A stretch of DNA of 64,000 nt from an uncultured Gammaproteobacteria bacterium (GTDB lineage: Bacteria > Pseudomonadota > Gammaproteobacteria > Steroidobacterales > Foliamicaceae): positions 1,075,191 through 1,139,190 of the forward strand of contig OX639965.1 of assembly GCA_951828235.1 (NCBI GenBank), given 5' to 3'. Shown here piece after piece: positions 44,745 through 53,636 of the stretch. The position numbers were made by a program, and so were the translations under genes. Under the pieces are notes generated by a model, which saw only the letters and a list, made by a program, of their open reading frames with translations, had not been told where the DNA came from and made no database searches. How positions within the stretch are numbered: the first letter of the stretch is position 1; every line of letters starts with the position of its first letter.

Positions 44745-46298
44745 TCAGCCCCTGTCCAGGTAACGGGCCAGAAATTCGTCAAAAGGAGGTTCGGGCGCAG
44801 CTTCCATGGCCTGCAGCCTGGCGAGCGAAGCCGGCGCCTCCTCCTTCAGGGCCCGCCGCCTCGCGGCGTTGGGCCGCACCCTGGGGGGGCGGGAGGCCAG
44901 ACGGGCCTTCTCCATGCCCCAGGCCTGATGGTCCCAGCCCGCATCGCTGAGCTCGTCAAGCACCCTGGCCGCGGGGGTAAGCCCCGGGTCGCGCAGAGAA
45001 GCCCTGGCGGCCTTGAGAGCGGCCGAATATTCGCCGCCCGTCCCGCCGTCCAGCGCTTCGCAGACCGGCCTCATTGCCCTGCACACCTCAAGTCCCCAGT
45101 TGCCGAGCCTGATCCGCCGGCGGTTGCGGATAAGGCGGATGTGCCTGGCCCGCCCGCGCCAGGCGGTATCGTCCAGGTTGGACACGCAGGCCAGGTATTC
45201 GTCGGCAGCCATCGGAGGGCTTTCCTCCAGCAGGCAATATAGAAGAAAGGCCTCCAGGAAGCGCATGGATGCTTCGCTGACACCCAGCGGTTCGAATGGA
45301 TCGGCATCGACCAGCCGCAATTCGAGATACTCCGCTCCGCGCCGCCGCAGCGCCTTTGCCGCGCGCTCTCCCCTGCGAATCCGGCGCTTGGGCCGAGCCG
45401 CCGCATAGTACTCGTTCTCGACCTGCAGGACGCTGTCCGACAATTGTCGGTACCGGCCCCGCACGCGCACGCCGATCTTGCTGTAAGCCGCATGCCGCGC
45501 CTGGACGGCCGCCTCCAGGTCGCGTACGTATTCGTGCAGGCTGTTGGCGGAAATGACAAGGCCCGCCTGCAGCGCGCTGGTGTAGCCCAGGCTGCTCATC
45601 CGCAGCGAGGTGGCGTCGGGAGCGTAGAGCGTGCCTTTGCGGCCGTTCTTCAGGTCGGCGTTGCGCACCCGTGAAAGACTGCCATGAAACGCCGGCGACG
45701 CGCCAAGCAGATACGTGGGCAGCCAGGCAAGTCGCCGCACGTTGCGCATCTGGCCCATGATCCAGGAAGAGCGCTTCGCGACGATGCCGGAGGGCGGACG
45801 CTCAAGGTCGGGCAGCGACCGCCAGAAATCGGGCGGCGGCGAGTAATTGAAATGTATGCCCACGATGGCCTGCATACGCGGGCCGTAGCGATTGGCCAGG
45901 CCCAGACGGTAAATGTGCTTGAGCATTCCGATATTGGAGTTGCCGTAGCGGGCCGGCAAGAGTTGCCTGTCGGAGGAAATCGCGGGCGGCATGCTGGGCG
46001 CCCACAACTGTTCGCCGTCCAGATGCGACAGGATGAATTCGTGCAGCGCCGCCAGCCAGTCGCCGACGTCGTGGGTGGACTTCACGGGAGGCGTTATCAG
46101 CTCCAGCAGCGCTTCGGCAAAGTCCGTGGTGATATAGCGGTGCGTGAGGGCCGACCCGAGCTCTTCGCCATGCGCCGTGGGCGCGACCCGGCCGGCCGCG
46201 GTAACGCGCAGGCATTCCCGCTCGACGCCCCTGAGTCCACCCGAGAGTGATTGCCGGGTAAGCCGCCTGATTCGTTGCTGTATGACTGCGCCTTTCAT
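44745..46298 (-). CDS. gshA: glutamate-cysteine ligase
   Basis: First, rate-limiting step of glutathione synthesis. It has 517 residues, the gammaproteobacterial class 1 type. GLRGVERECLRV opens the active site, followed by TDFAEALLELITPP, AIVGIHFNYSPP and DATSLRMSSLGYTS; LELRLVDADPFEPLGV is near the middle. A Shine-Dalgarno is not obvious. The ppc-like gene begins 3 bp after its stop, an association whose meaning is unknown. gshB is not in the window. Confidence 0.93.
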   Translation of the reverse strand: MKGAVIQQRIRRLTRQSLSGGLRGVERECLRVTAAGRVAPTAHGEELGSALTHRYITTDFAEALLELITPPVKSTHDVGDWLAALHEFILSHLDGEQLWAPSMPPAISSDRQLLPARYGNSNIGMLKHIYRLGLANRYGPRMQAIVGIHFNYSPPPDFWRSLPDLERPPSGIVAKRSSWIMGQMRNVRRLAWLPTYLLGASPAFHGSLSRVRNADLKNGRKGTLYAPDATSLRMSSLGYTSALQAGLVISANSLHEYVRDLEAAVQARHAAYSKIGVRVRGRYRQLSDSVLQVENEYYAAARPKRRIRRGERAAKALRRRGAEYLELRLVDADPFEPLGVSEASMRFLEAFLLYCLLEESPPMAADEYLACVSNLDDTAWRGRARHIRLIRNRRRIRLGNWGLEVCRAMRPVCEALDGGTGGEYSAALKAARASLRDPGLTPAARVLDELSDAGWDHQAWGMEKARLASRPPRVRPNAARRRALKEEAPASLARLQAMEAAPEPPFDEFLARYLDRG

Positions 46299-46607
46299 TG
46301 GCGCGCTGCGCGCTCCGTTAAACAGGCCTATCGGGGGGGCGCCCCGCTAAGACGGTACCGTTGCATTTCAAGAGGTGAAGTGTAGGTGAATCCACGCGAG
46401 AGCGGCGCTGTGCGGCTGCCAATTGTACGTGCAGCGGCACTGGCGGACCGTGGCAAAAGCCCCGCTGCATGCGACGCGGGATTCTGCCTCGGTCTGCCAG
46501 GCCATGGCCAGGGCCTTGGGGCATAATGTGCCGGCCATCGGCACACGGTCGGGAGCACGGGCAATGCCGCGCAATTCGAGGAGGCGGGCTGTCCGAAGGA
46601 GGAAAAA
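46299..46607. other. 309-bp intergenic region between gshA and a secreted-protein gene
   Basis: No gene supported. A CATAAT box (46522-46527) abuts a perfect 7-bp inverted repeat, TGTGCCG, GCCAT, CGGCACA (46527-46545), which could be an operator at the start point of the plus-strand gene. A G7 run is at 46333-46339. Promoters for both divergent genes must lie here. Confidence 0.4.
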
Positions 46608-46958
46608 ATGCAACGTATCGCCACAATTTCAGTCATGACGCTACTTCTGGCAAGCGGCGCGGCCTGGGCCGGGTGTGACTACCCCGACGAGCCGACGACG
46701 CCCAACGCCAACGAAATGACTCTGGACGAATTCAGGGCAGCGATCGGGGAGTTTCGCGAGTTTCAGACGGCACTGGAAGGTTATCGGCAGTGCCTCGAGG
46801 ACGGCTTCGAATCGCTGGACGAGGAATCGAAGACCGACGAGCGCAAGGAATTATTCGTCAAGCGCTATGACGGTTCAGTTGACCGCGAGCAGCAGCTGGC
46901 GGAACAGATGAACGAGCAGATCCGCCTTTGGAATGAAATCAACAGCAACGACGACTAG
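46608..46958 (+). CDS. small secreted protein of unknown function
   Basis: 116 residues with a strong ribosome-binding site (GAAGGAGG) 6 bases before the ATG. A signal peptide (MQRIATISVMTLLLASGAAWA) leads a mature chain starting GCDYPDEPTTPNANEMTLDE. The rest is a charged helical segment with a second Cys (YRQCLEDGF) that may pair with the first. It resembles uncharacterised proteobacterial periplasmic proteins that begin CDYPxxP and end in a helix like EQMNEQIRLWNE. No function is known. A candidate promoter and operator lie upstream. Confidence 0.75.
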   Translation: MQRIATISVMTLLLASGAAWAGCDYPDEPTTPNANEMTLDEFRAAIGEFREFQTALEGYRQCLEDGFESLDEESKTDERKELFVKRYDGSVDREQQLAEQMNEQIRLWNEINSNDD

Positions 46959-47002
46959 GGCCGCGGCGTGCGAACCGGCCGGCAGGGATCGCGGCCAGGC
47001 GG

Positions 47003-47422
47003 CTAGCTCGAAAGATTCAACAGGCGTAGCAACTTGCGCAGCGCGTCGCGTAGCGGCGAAGGCGTTTCCGGCCGGGCGGCAGGGGCCGCGGGTCGGGCGC
47101 TTCCCGGTTCCCCGAACTCGGCGACGGCGCCGCGGGCCGGCGCCGTCGCCGGCAACAGCATGACGGGCGGCCGATACAGTGCCGTCTTCGCGGCTATGCG
47201 ATTACTTTCACTTATTCCCCGTGTAATTTCCCCGGCCAATTGCGGCGCCGGGGGAATCTCGTGAACCAGCAGCAGCTCCCTGAGTTGCGTGATCTGATCG
47301 CCTGACATCCGATCCTTGACCGTGACCGCTCCGGCTTCCGGAACCGCGGAGGCGGCGGCGGCGCCCCAAACCAGACTGATTGTGCAGACCAGTACGGGAA
47401 TATGTGCCATTTTGTGAGTCAT
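47003..47422 (-). CDS. hypothetical exported protein
   Basis: 139 residues from ATG 47422, chosen over an upstream ATG because AGAGGAA lies 8 bases before it. A signal-like stretch (HIPVLVCTISLVWGAAAASA) is followed by a moderately charged region (GDQITQLRELLLVHEIPP and ISESNRIAAKTAL) and an Ala/Pro-rich tail ending LRKLLRLLNLSS. No family recognised. It is convergent with the CDYP gene, 44 bp between stops. Confidence in it being expressed is moderate. Confidence 0.5.
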   Translation of the reverse strand: MTHKMAHIPVLVCTISLVWGAAAASAVPEAGAVTVKDRMSGDQITQLRELLLVHEIPPAPQLAGEITRGISESNRIAAKTALYRPPVMLLPATAPARGAVAEFGEPGSARPAAPAARPETPSPLRDALRKLLRLLNLSS

Positions 47423-47665
47423 TGCTATGTTCCTCTTGCTCAATGGGGTATTCACTCAATGCGTCTAGCCGCACCCCGATCTCGCTTTCTGGATGCCGCA
47501 GCAACCCGGATTGGATGCATCGGCGTCGAAAAGGTCCGCATTCGGGCCTGCAGGCAGATCGTCCGCCCGTCCCTTGAGCCAGCAGCCCGTGACAGGACGC
47601 GGGCGAAGCCGGACGGGCCCGCTGAGGCGATAAAATGCCCGTCCTTCCAATGAAGCCTTAGAGAA

Positions 47666-48646
47666 ATGTCAGCATCCACCCAGATCGCCATAACCGGGGC
47701 CGCCGGCCAGATCGGCTACCAGCTCGCGTTCCGCATCGCTTCCGGGCAGCTTCTCGGCCATGGCCAGCGGATAACGCTGCGTCTTATCGAAATCGCCCCG
47801 GCAATGCAGGCGCTTGAAGGGGTTGCCATGGAGCTGGACGACTGCGCCTTCGCCGCGCTTGACGGGGTGGTCGCCACGGACCGCCTGGAAGAGGGCTTCC
47901 GGGGCGCCGACTACGTTTTCCTGGTGGGCGCCAAGCCGCGGGGGCCGGGCATGGAGCGGTCCGATCTCCTGACCGAAAACGCGCGCATATTCTCAAGGCA
48001 GGGCGCAGTGCTCAACGAGCAGGCCGACGGGCGCGCCAAAGTGCTGGTGGTGGGCAACCCCGCCAACACCAACGCCCTGATCGCCTCATCGAACGCTCCG
48101 GACATGGATCCGAGAAATTTCTCGGCCATGACCCGCCTGGACCACAATCGTGCTTGCGCGCAATTGGCGGCCCGCACTGGCCACCACGTCGGCGCCGTAA
48201 AGCGCATGATCATCTGGGGCAACCATTCGGCAACCCAGTACCCGGACCTGTCGCAGGCGACCGTAGACGGCACGGCGGCAACGGCGTTGGTGGAGAGCGG
48301 CTGGGCGCGCGGTGAATTCATCACTACCGTGCAGCAGAGGGGCGCCAGCGTAATCAAGGCGCGCGGCACGTCCAGCGCCGCCTCGGCCGCCAACGCCGCC
48401 ATCGAACATATGCGGGACTGGGCGCACGGCACACGCAGCGGTGACTGGGTGAGCATGGCGGTGCCCAGCGACGGCAGTTACGGTTCCCCCGAGGGGGTGT
48501 TCTTTTCCTATCCCGTTCGCTGCGAGGACGGCGCCTATGAAATCGTGCAGGGCCTGGAGCTGGACGAATTCTCGCGGGAGAAGATACGCATCACAGGCGA
48601 GGAATTGCTTGAGGAGCTGGCAGCGGCAAGCGATCTCATATTGTAG
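47666..48646 (+). CDS. mdh: malate dehydrogenase (NAD)
   Basis: Oxidises malate to oxaloacetate in the TCA cycle. It has 326 residues, the cytosolic-type group found in many proteobacteria, not the E. coli type. It has the Rossmann motif [15 protein letters not shown] (11-18), substrate Arg residues in [23 protein letters not shown], the Asp/Arg pair in [14 protein letters not shown] and catalytic His in [14 protein letters not shown]. The GAGAAATG context has a weak ribosome site. A TAAAAT box at 47631-47636 may be the -10. Confidence 0.96.
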   Translation: MSASTQIAITGAAGQIGYQLAFRIASGQLLGHGQRITLRLIEIAPAMQALEGVAMELDDCAFAALDGVVATDRLEEGFRGADYVFLVGAKPRGPGMERSDLLTENARIFSRQGAVLNEQADGRAKVLVVGNPANTNALIASSNAPDMDPRNFSAMTRLDHNRACAQLAARTGHHVGAVKRMIIWGNHSATQYPDLSQATVDGTAATALVESGWARGEFITTVQQRGASVIKARGTSSAASAANAAIEHMRDWAHGTRSGDWVSMAVPSDGSYGSPEGVFFSYPVRCEDGAYEIVQGLELDEFSREKIRITGEELLEELAAASDLIL

Positions 48647-48681
48647 GCTATGATCGATTTATCCGAGTCAATCGCTTACCC

Positions 48682-49179
48682 ATGAAGAATAACGTTTTCG
48701 CATTGCTGCTGACCGCGACGCTGCTTGGTTCCTGCGGCAGCCCCGAGCCGCCGGAAGCGGCTGCACCTGAAGGCGCCTCCGCGGCGCAGCCGGCGCCGCC
48801 AGCTGAAGTTGCCCTGCCCCCGCGCAAGCCCTCGCCCGAGGGTGCGCGCGTATGGTTCGTCACTCCCGGGGACAGCGCCGTGCTGACTTCCCCCTTCGTC
48901 GTGGAGTTCGGGCTGGAAGGCATGGGCCTGTTGCCTGCCGGAGAGATCGGGGAGCACACGGGACATCATCATTTGCTCGTTGACACCGGCTTGCCGCGCA
49001 TGGACCTTCCCATCATTACCGACGATAACCACATGCACTTCGGCCTGGCCCAGACCAGCGTGGAAGTCTCATTGGCGCCGGGCAGCCATACCCTGCAGTT
49101 GCTGCTGGGCGACGACCTTCACATCCCGCACGAGCCGCCTGTAATGTCCGAAGTCATTACCGTAGAGGTGACGGAGTAG
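48682..49179 (+). CDS. DUF4399 lipoprotein
   Basis: 165 residues with a lipoprotein signal ending LLGSC, so a membrane-anchored periplasmic protein. The DUF4399 domain (about residues 55-165) is recognised from VWFVTPGDSAVLTSP, EHTGHHHLLVDT, DDNHMHFGLAQTSVEV and LLGDDLHIPHEPPV. The His-rich conserved positions suggest metal binding, but the function is unknown. A TATGAT box at 48649-48654 may be its promoter. The HMG-CoA synthase gene starts 14 bp downstream. Confidence 0.88.
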   Translation: MKNNVFALLLTATLLGSCGSPEPPEAAAPEGASAAQPAPPAEVALPPRKPSPEGARVWFVTPGDSAVLTSPFVVEFGLEGMGLLPAGEIGEHTGHHHLLVDTGLPRMDLPIITDDNHMHFGLAQTSVEVSLAPGSHTLQLLLGDDLHIPHEPPVMSEVITVEVTE

Positions 49180-49193
49180 GGCCCGAATCCGAC

Positions 49194-50651
49194 GTGCCGG
49201 GCAGCGGGGGACCGACCGCTGGAATAAGCGGGATGGCGGTGGATTTGCCGCCGTATCGGGTCAATCTGCGGGACTGGTGCGACTGGACCGGTGCGCCTTG
49301 GGAGAAGATCTCGGCGGTAGTGGGGCACGCATTTCGCGTGCCGGGCCCGGCCCAGAGCGTTTACACGATGGCGGCCAATGCGGCGCTGAAGCTGATTCGC
49401 CAGAATGAAGTGGACCCATCCGGGATAGGGCTGCTCGCGCTCGGTACGGAGTCGAGCAATGACAATTCGGCGGGGCCCATCATCGTCAAGGGCATGCTCG
49501 ACCAGGCGCTGGCCACCCTGGGGCTTCCGCCCTTGTCGCGTCATTGCGAGGTGCCGGAGGTCAAGCATGCCTGCCTCGGCGGCGTATATGCACTGACGAA
49601 CGCGGTGCGCCACTGCCTGCTGGAAGATACCGCGGCCATCGTCATCTGTTCCGACCTTGCCCTGTATGCGCGCGGCAGTTCCGGCGAACCCACCCAGGGC
49701 GCCGGAGCGGTGGCGCTGCTTGTCGAGCGGGACCCCGCCATGGCCAGTCTCGACCTGAACCATTGCGGGCGCGCCTGCGACTATCGCGGGACCGATTTCC
49801 GCAAGCCGCTGATGGATGCCCGGCGAAAGCCTCGCTCCAACCTGCATTACCCTGTATTCAACGGCCGCTACTCCACCTACTGCTACCTCGACCAGGTGCG
49901 CAATGCGCTGGCCCATCTGTACTCGCGGCGGGCCGTAGCTCCCGCGGAATGGCTGGGAGAATTGCAGGCGGTCTTCTTTCACCGCCCCTACCGGCGCATG
50001 CCGCAAAGCGCCTACGCGCTCATCCGGTTGTGCGCCGAGGGCATCAGCCACGGGGGAGAGTCACGGCTGCTCAGGGCGCTTTGCGGGGAGGCGGATGTCC
50101 CGCTTCAGCCCGCCATTGAGGAAATGCGCGCACGGCACGGACTGTTGCCGCGCCCATCCGGCGGGCAGGATCCGGCCGACCCCTTCCCCCTTTGCGGCGC
50201 GCTCTTGAAGACGCTGCGAAAAACACCGCATTTCGAGCAGCTGGTGCTGGAGCCCCTGCGCTGGGGCGATACGAACATGACCGAGCTGGGCAATATCTAT
50301 TCGGGCGCCCTGTTCGCGTGGCTGGCGGCAGGCCTTGAGGAGGCGGCGCTCGCAGGAGAAGACTGGGCCGGTGGCGAAATCCTGCTGATCGGATACGGCA
50401 GCGGCGACGCCGCCGAAGCGCTGCCGCTGCAGGTCCGCGGCGGCTGGCGCGAAGCTTCGCAACGCATACGATTCTCCGAGGCCCTGGCGCCCGCGCACGA
50501 CTTGCGCCGCGATCAATACGAGGCATTGCACGCCGGCCTGCCGGCCGTCGATCTGCCCGCGCCGAACGGCTTTCTGGTGGAGCGCATTGGGACGCGCACG
50601 GAAGCGCCACATCAGGACGAAGGCGTGGAGTACTACGCGTGGTCGCCCTGA
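49194..50651 (+). CDS. mvaS: hydroxymethylglutaryl-CoA synthase
   Basis: Condenses acetyl-CoA with acetoacetyl-CoA, the first committed step of the mevalonate route. It has 485 residues. GTG 49194 keeps the conserved opening AGISGMAVDLPPYRV; ATG 49233 would cut it. The catalytic triad is visible: E86 in LGTESSNDNS, C127 in VKHACLGGVYAL and H263 in VFFHRPYRRMPQ. NIYSGALFAWLA and IGYGSGDAAEA near the C-terminus are typical HMGS blocks. Kinase and decarboxylase neighbours support isoprenoid synthesis and argue against a polyketide beta-branching role. Its end overlaps mvaK2 convergently by 19 bp. Confidence 0.93.
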   Translation: MPGSGGPTAGISGMAVDLPPYRVNLRDWCDWTGAPWEKISAVVGHAFRVPGPAQSVYTMAANAALKLIRQNEVDPSGIGLLALGTESSNDNSAGPIIVKGMLDQALATLGLPPLSRHCEVPEVKHACLGGVYALTNAVRHCLLEDTAAIVICSDLALYARGSSGEPTQGAGAVALLVERDPAMASLDLNHCGRACDYRGTDFRKPLMDARRKPRSNLHYPVFNGRYSTYCYLDQVRNALAHLYSRRAVAPAEWLGELQAVFFHRPYRRMPQSAYALIRLCAEGISHGGESRLLRALCGEADVPLQPAIEEMRARHGLLPRPSGGQDPADPFPLCGALLKTLRKTPHFEQLVLEPLRWGDTNMTELGNIYSGALFAWLAAGLEEAALAGEDWAGGEILLIGYGSGDAAEALPLQVRGGWREASQRIRFSEALAPAHDLRRDQYEALHAGLPAVDLPAPNGFLVERIGTRTEAPHQDEGVEYYAWSP

Positions 50652-51580
50652 CGCCTGACTTGTAAGCCCTCCACGCCGAGATCGACCGCCAGCGGCAGAA
50701 ACCCCTCGTCGCGAACAGACTCGCGCAGGGCATCCAGTTTCCCGCGGTCGGCCGAGAAGGCAATGCCGCAATCGCCTCCGCCGGATCCGGACGGCTTGTA
50801 CACGCAGTCCGCGGCACGGGCCAGGCCTTGCAGTCGCAGATGTTCGCGACTGTAGACACCGAGCCGCGCCGAGCGATCCAACGCCCGCCACGCCCCTGCG
50901 TAGCCTGCCACGGCGGCAAGCACCGCATCCGCGTCGCGCTCCCAGGCATGCCGGACCGCTTCCGCCGCGACGCACAGGCCCTTGAAGGCCGCTACGTCTG
51001 CGTCGCGCAGCGCTTCCCGGAACCGCCCGATCGCGCTTCCCGTATCCGCGTCGCGGCCGGTAAAGATCACATCGCAGTAAAGACCGTCCGGCCAGCTGAG
51101 GCTGTCTACGTTATCCCCCTGCACGGCGATAACCCCGCCATGAAAACACGCCGCCACGTCCACCCCGCTGCCCCCGGGGCCCTGCAAGGCCCTGTGCAGC
51201 TCATCGGCGATCCGCAACCCGGCCGCGGCGCCGGCGCCCCGGCCCTGCGCCGCCAGCAGCAGGCCTGTTACCGCCACGGCCACGGCAGCGCTCGACCCGA
51301 AACCCAGCTTGATTCCAGCGTCCGAGTACAGCAGCCGGCTGTCGATTTCCAGCGCGGCGCGCGCCGGGCCGGGGTCCAGATCATGCCGGCGCAGAATATC
51401 CCCGGCCGCCTGGCGCCATCGGGCGGCTTCGGCCTTCTCCACGGCGGCGCCGGACAGGAAGCTCGCCTCGACATGCCTGCCGACAGCGCAGGCCAGGGCA
51501 GGGGCGCCTTGCAGCACCGCGTACTCACCGGATAGAAACAATTTTCCCGGTGCCCGGGCGCGGATACGGGGAACCGGCAT
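50633..51580 (-). CDS. mvaK2: phosphomevalonate kinase (GHMP family)
   Basis: GHMP kinase of 315 residues. Motif 1 is APGKLFLSGEYAVLQGAPAL, the ATP loop is LGFGSSAAVAVAV and motif 3 is KPSGSGGGDCGIAF. The GEYAVL and SGxGGGDC wording fits phosphomevalonate kinase better than mevalonate kinase (usually GEHAVVYG and GAGGGG). It would turn mevalonate 5-phosphate into the diphosphate for the decarboxylase encoded upstream on the same strand (9-bp gap). Confidence 0.85.
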   Translation of the reverse strand: MPVPRIRARAPGKLFLSGEYAVLQGAPALACAVGRHVEASFLSGAAVEKAEAARWRQAAGDILRRHDLDPGPARAALEIDSRLLYSDAGIKLGFGSSAAVAVAVTGLLLAAQGRGAGAAAGLRIADELHRALQGPGGSGVDVAACFHGGVIAVQGDNVDSLSWPDGLYCDVIFTGRDADTGSAIGRFREALRDADVAAFKGLCVAAEAVRHAWERDADAVLAAVAGYAGAWRALDRSARLGVYSREHLRLQGLARAADCVYKPSGSGGGDCGIAFSADRGKLDALRESVRDEGFLPLAVDLGVEGLQVRRQGDHA

Positions 51581-51589
51581 TGCGTGCTG

Positions 51590-52558
51590 CTAAGGCGTGC
51601 CCGGCCGGGCCGCGCCGCCCAGATCGCCGCTGAGGACCCGCCGCACGCCCGGAACCCGGCCCAGCGCATCGCTCACGTCATCGAGGGCGTCCGGCAAACA
51701 CACCGCCTTGACTTGCGGTCCCGCGTCAATGGTAAAGAAAACCGGCAGGCCGTCGCGCGCCAGGGCCCGGACCCGATTTATGCACTCCACGGTGGCGCCG
51801 TTGAAATAAACCAGCGGGGGCGACGCACCCATGGCCGCAGCGTGCATTCTTAGGCAATTCCCCTCCGACAGCTCCGCAAGGCGGCCGAAGTCACGTTGCG
51901 CAACCGCAGCACGGGCGTCTGCCAGGTCGGACTTCTGGCTTGCCAGCCAGGCCTTGTAGAAGGGGGATGTGCGCCGGGTGAGTTCCATGCCCGAGCGGGA
52001 GTCCGTTTGCTTCAGCCCGGCCTGCGTGATTGCCACCGCAACTTTCAGTGGCCATTCGTCCGGCGAAAGCAACGACCTGCACGACCAGCGGCCCTGCGAA
52101 TCAATCGACAGCAGCACGAAGCCGCCATGCAGCGAGCGGGGCGCGGAACCCGAACCAGCCATCGCCGCCCGGCCGACCAGGTCAGGGTCTTCCGCGAGGC
52201 CAAGCGCCGTTGCGCCGGCCAGGGCCAGGGCCGCCATCCCGGAAGCGGACGAGGCCAGCCCCGCGCCGGTGGGAAAATCGTTGCGCGAGTCCACCGCAGC
52301 GGCCCCGGTGGCCGCGGACCGGCTGCGCAGCGGCGCAAGGCAATCCTGCACTCGCTTGAGGTCCCTGGAATTCGCGCGCCCGTTCAGGGTCAACTGGTCC
52401 TGGCCCCCCGCTTCGTCAAAGCGCACCGTCGTTCGGGTCGCAAAGAAGCCCAGGGTCAGTGACAGCGACCCCATGGCCGGCAGGTTGCCGCGGCTGCGCC
52501 GCTTGCCCCAGTATTTCACCAGCGCTACATTCGGGTGCGCTGTGGCGCTGCCATGCAT
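51590..52558 (-). CDS. mvaD: diphosphomevalonate decarboxylase
   Basis: Converts mevalonate diphosphate to isopentenyl diphosphate. ATG 52558 gives 322 residues, the usual length; the frame upstream of it has no family similarity. Seen are ATAHPNVALVKYWGKR, the ATP-binding NDFPTGAGLASSASGMAALA, GSGSAPRSLHGGF and the segment FFTIDAGPQVKAVC with the catalytic Asp region. It is co-transcribed with mvaK2 and divergent from ispA. Canonical MDD motifs favour the classical pathway over the archaeal phosphate-decarboxylase variant. Confidence 0.92.
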   Translation of the reverse strand: MHGSATAHPNVALVKYWGKRRSRGNLPAMGSLSLTLGFFATRTTVRFDEAGGQDQLTLNGRANSRDLKRVQDCLAPLRSRSAATGAAAVDSRNDFPTGAGLASSASGMAALALAGATALGLAEDPDLVGRAAMAGSGSAPRSLHGGFVLLSIDSQGRWSCRSLLSPDEWPLKVAVAITQAGLKQTDSRSGMELTRRTSPFYKAWLASQKSDLADARAAVAQRDFGRLAELSEGNCLRMHAAAMGASPPLVYFNGATVECINRVRALARDGLPVFFTIDAGPQVKAVCLPDALDDVSDALGRVPGVRRVLSGDLGGAARPGTP

Positions 52559-52692
52559 GATCTGGCCTCGAATGAAAATCCCTTCGCAGGATTTTAGGAG
52601 AACAAGGCACGGTCGCGACATAAAATTCCGTCCTTCTTCAGCAATTTCCCCGTGGCGGGCCGAAGCACGCGCCTCACCGACACGACACCAAC

Positions 52693-53631
52693 ATGCAGTC
52701 AATCGAAAGTTTCGAGCACAGACGGGCCGACTACCAGGCACGCGTCAACGCCATGCTGGATCAGGTGCTGCCGGACGCCGCGATAACCCCCAGGCGCCTG
52801 CATGGCGCCATGCGTGAAGCCGTCCTGCGGGGCGGCAAGCGCCTGAGGCCGCTGGTTTGCTACGCGGCCGCCGAAGCGATCGGAGTGCCGGACTCGAAAG
52901 TCGATGCGCCCGCCATTGCGGTCGAACTGATTCATAGCTATTCGCTGGTGCACGACGACATGCCCTGCATGGACGACGACGACTATCGCCGCGGCCTGCC
53001 CAGCATTCACAGGATGTACGGAGAGGACAGCGCGCTGTTGGTGGGGGACGCGCTGCAGACCCTGGCCTGGGAGGTGCTGGCGACACATCGCTCGCTGCGG
53101 GACCAGGACGCCGCCCGCGTGCGCCTTTTCGCACTGCTGGCGGAATGCGCCGGGTCGGCCGGCATGGCGGGCGGGCAGGACCTCGACTTGAGGGCCGCCG
53201 GGCAGCCTGACCTGGCTGAACTGGAACACGCGTACCGCGCCAAGACCGGGGCGCTGTTTCGCGCGGCGGCCCTTGCGCCGGCTCGCCTGCGCCCGGGTCT
53301 GCCATTGCGTCAGAGGCACTCGCTGGAAATGTTCGCCGACGCCCTCGGCCTGGCATTTCAGATACGCGACGATCTGGCGGACCGCGATTCCGACCAGCGC
53401 CAGCAGCCGCACAGCGGCACGGCAAATCTGCCGTCCTGGGTGCAGCGTTTCGGGGCCCGGGCAGCGCGGGAGAGGATAAGCGAGTTGACGGCAATCATGA
53501 GCTCCGCCTGCGGGAATTTCGGCGACCGGTCAGGCGGTCTGCAATGGCTCATCTACTTCATGCGCGGTACGCATTCGTCCTCACGGGCCGCCGCTACAAT
53601 GAAGCAAGGCGCAGGGGAACAGTCAGGCTAG
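52693..53631 (+). CDS. ispA: short-chain polyprenyl diphosphate synthase (FPP/GGPP type)
   Basis: Trans-isoprenyl diphosphate synthase of 312 residues. The first Asp-rich motif is LVHDDMPCMDDDDYRRG, with GGKRLRP upstream and the second motif AFQIRDDLADRDSD. The DDMPCMDDDD form with two extra residues is the bacterial FPP synthase type. After the second motif the usual LGK...K-TYP stretch is replaced by QQPHSGTANLPSWV, so the normal Lys contact is not evident, and the C-terminus is unusual. It is divergent from mvaD, consistent with elongating the IPP made by this locus. Confidence 0.88.
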   Translation: MQSIESFEHRRADYQARVNAMLDQVLPDAAITPRRLHGAMREAVLRGGKRLRPLVCYAAAEAIGVPDSKVDAPAIAVELIHSYSLVHDDMPCMDDDDYRRGLPSIHRMYGEDSALLVGDALQTLAWEVLATHRSLRDQDAARVRLFALLAECAGSAGMAGGQDLDLRAAGQPDLAELEHAYRAKTGALFRAAALAPARLRPGLPLRQRHSLEMFADALGLAFQIRDDLADRDSDQRQQPHSGTANLPSWVQRFGARAARERISELTAIMSSACGNFGDRSGGLQWLIYFMRGTHSSSRAAATMKQGAGEQSG

Positions 53632-53636
53632 GGTCC

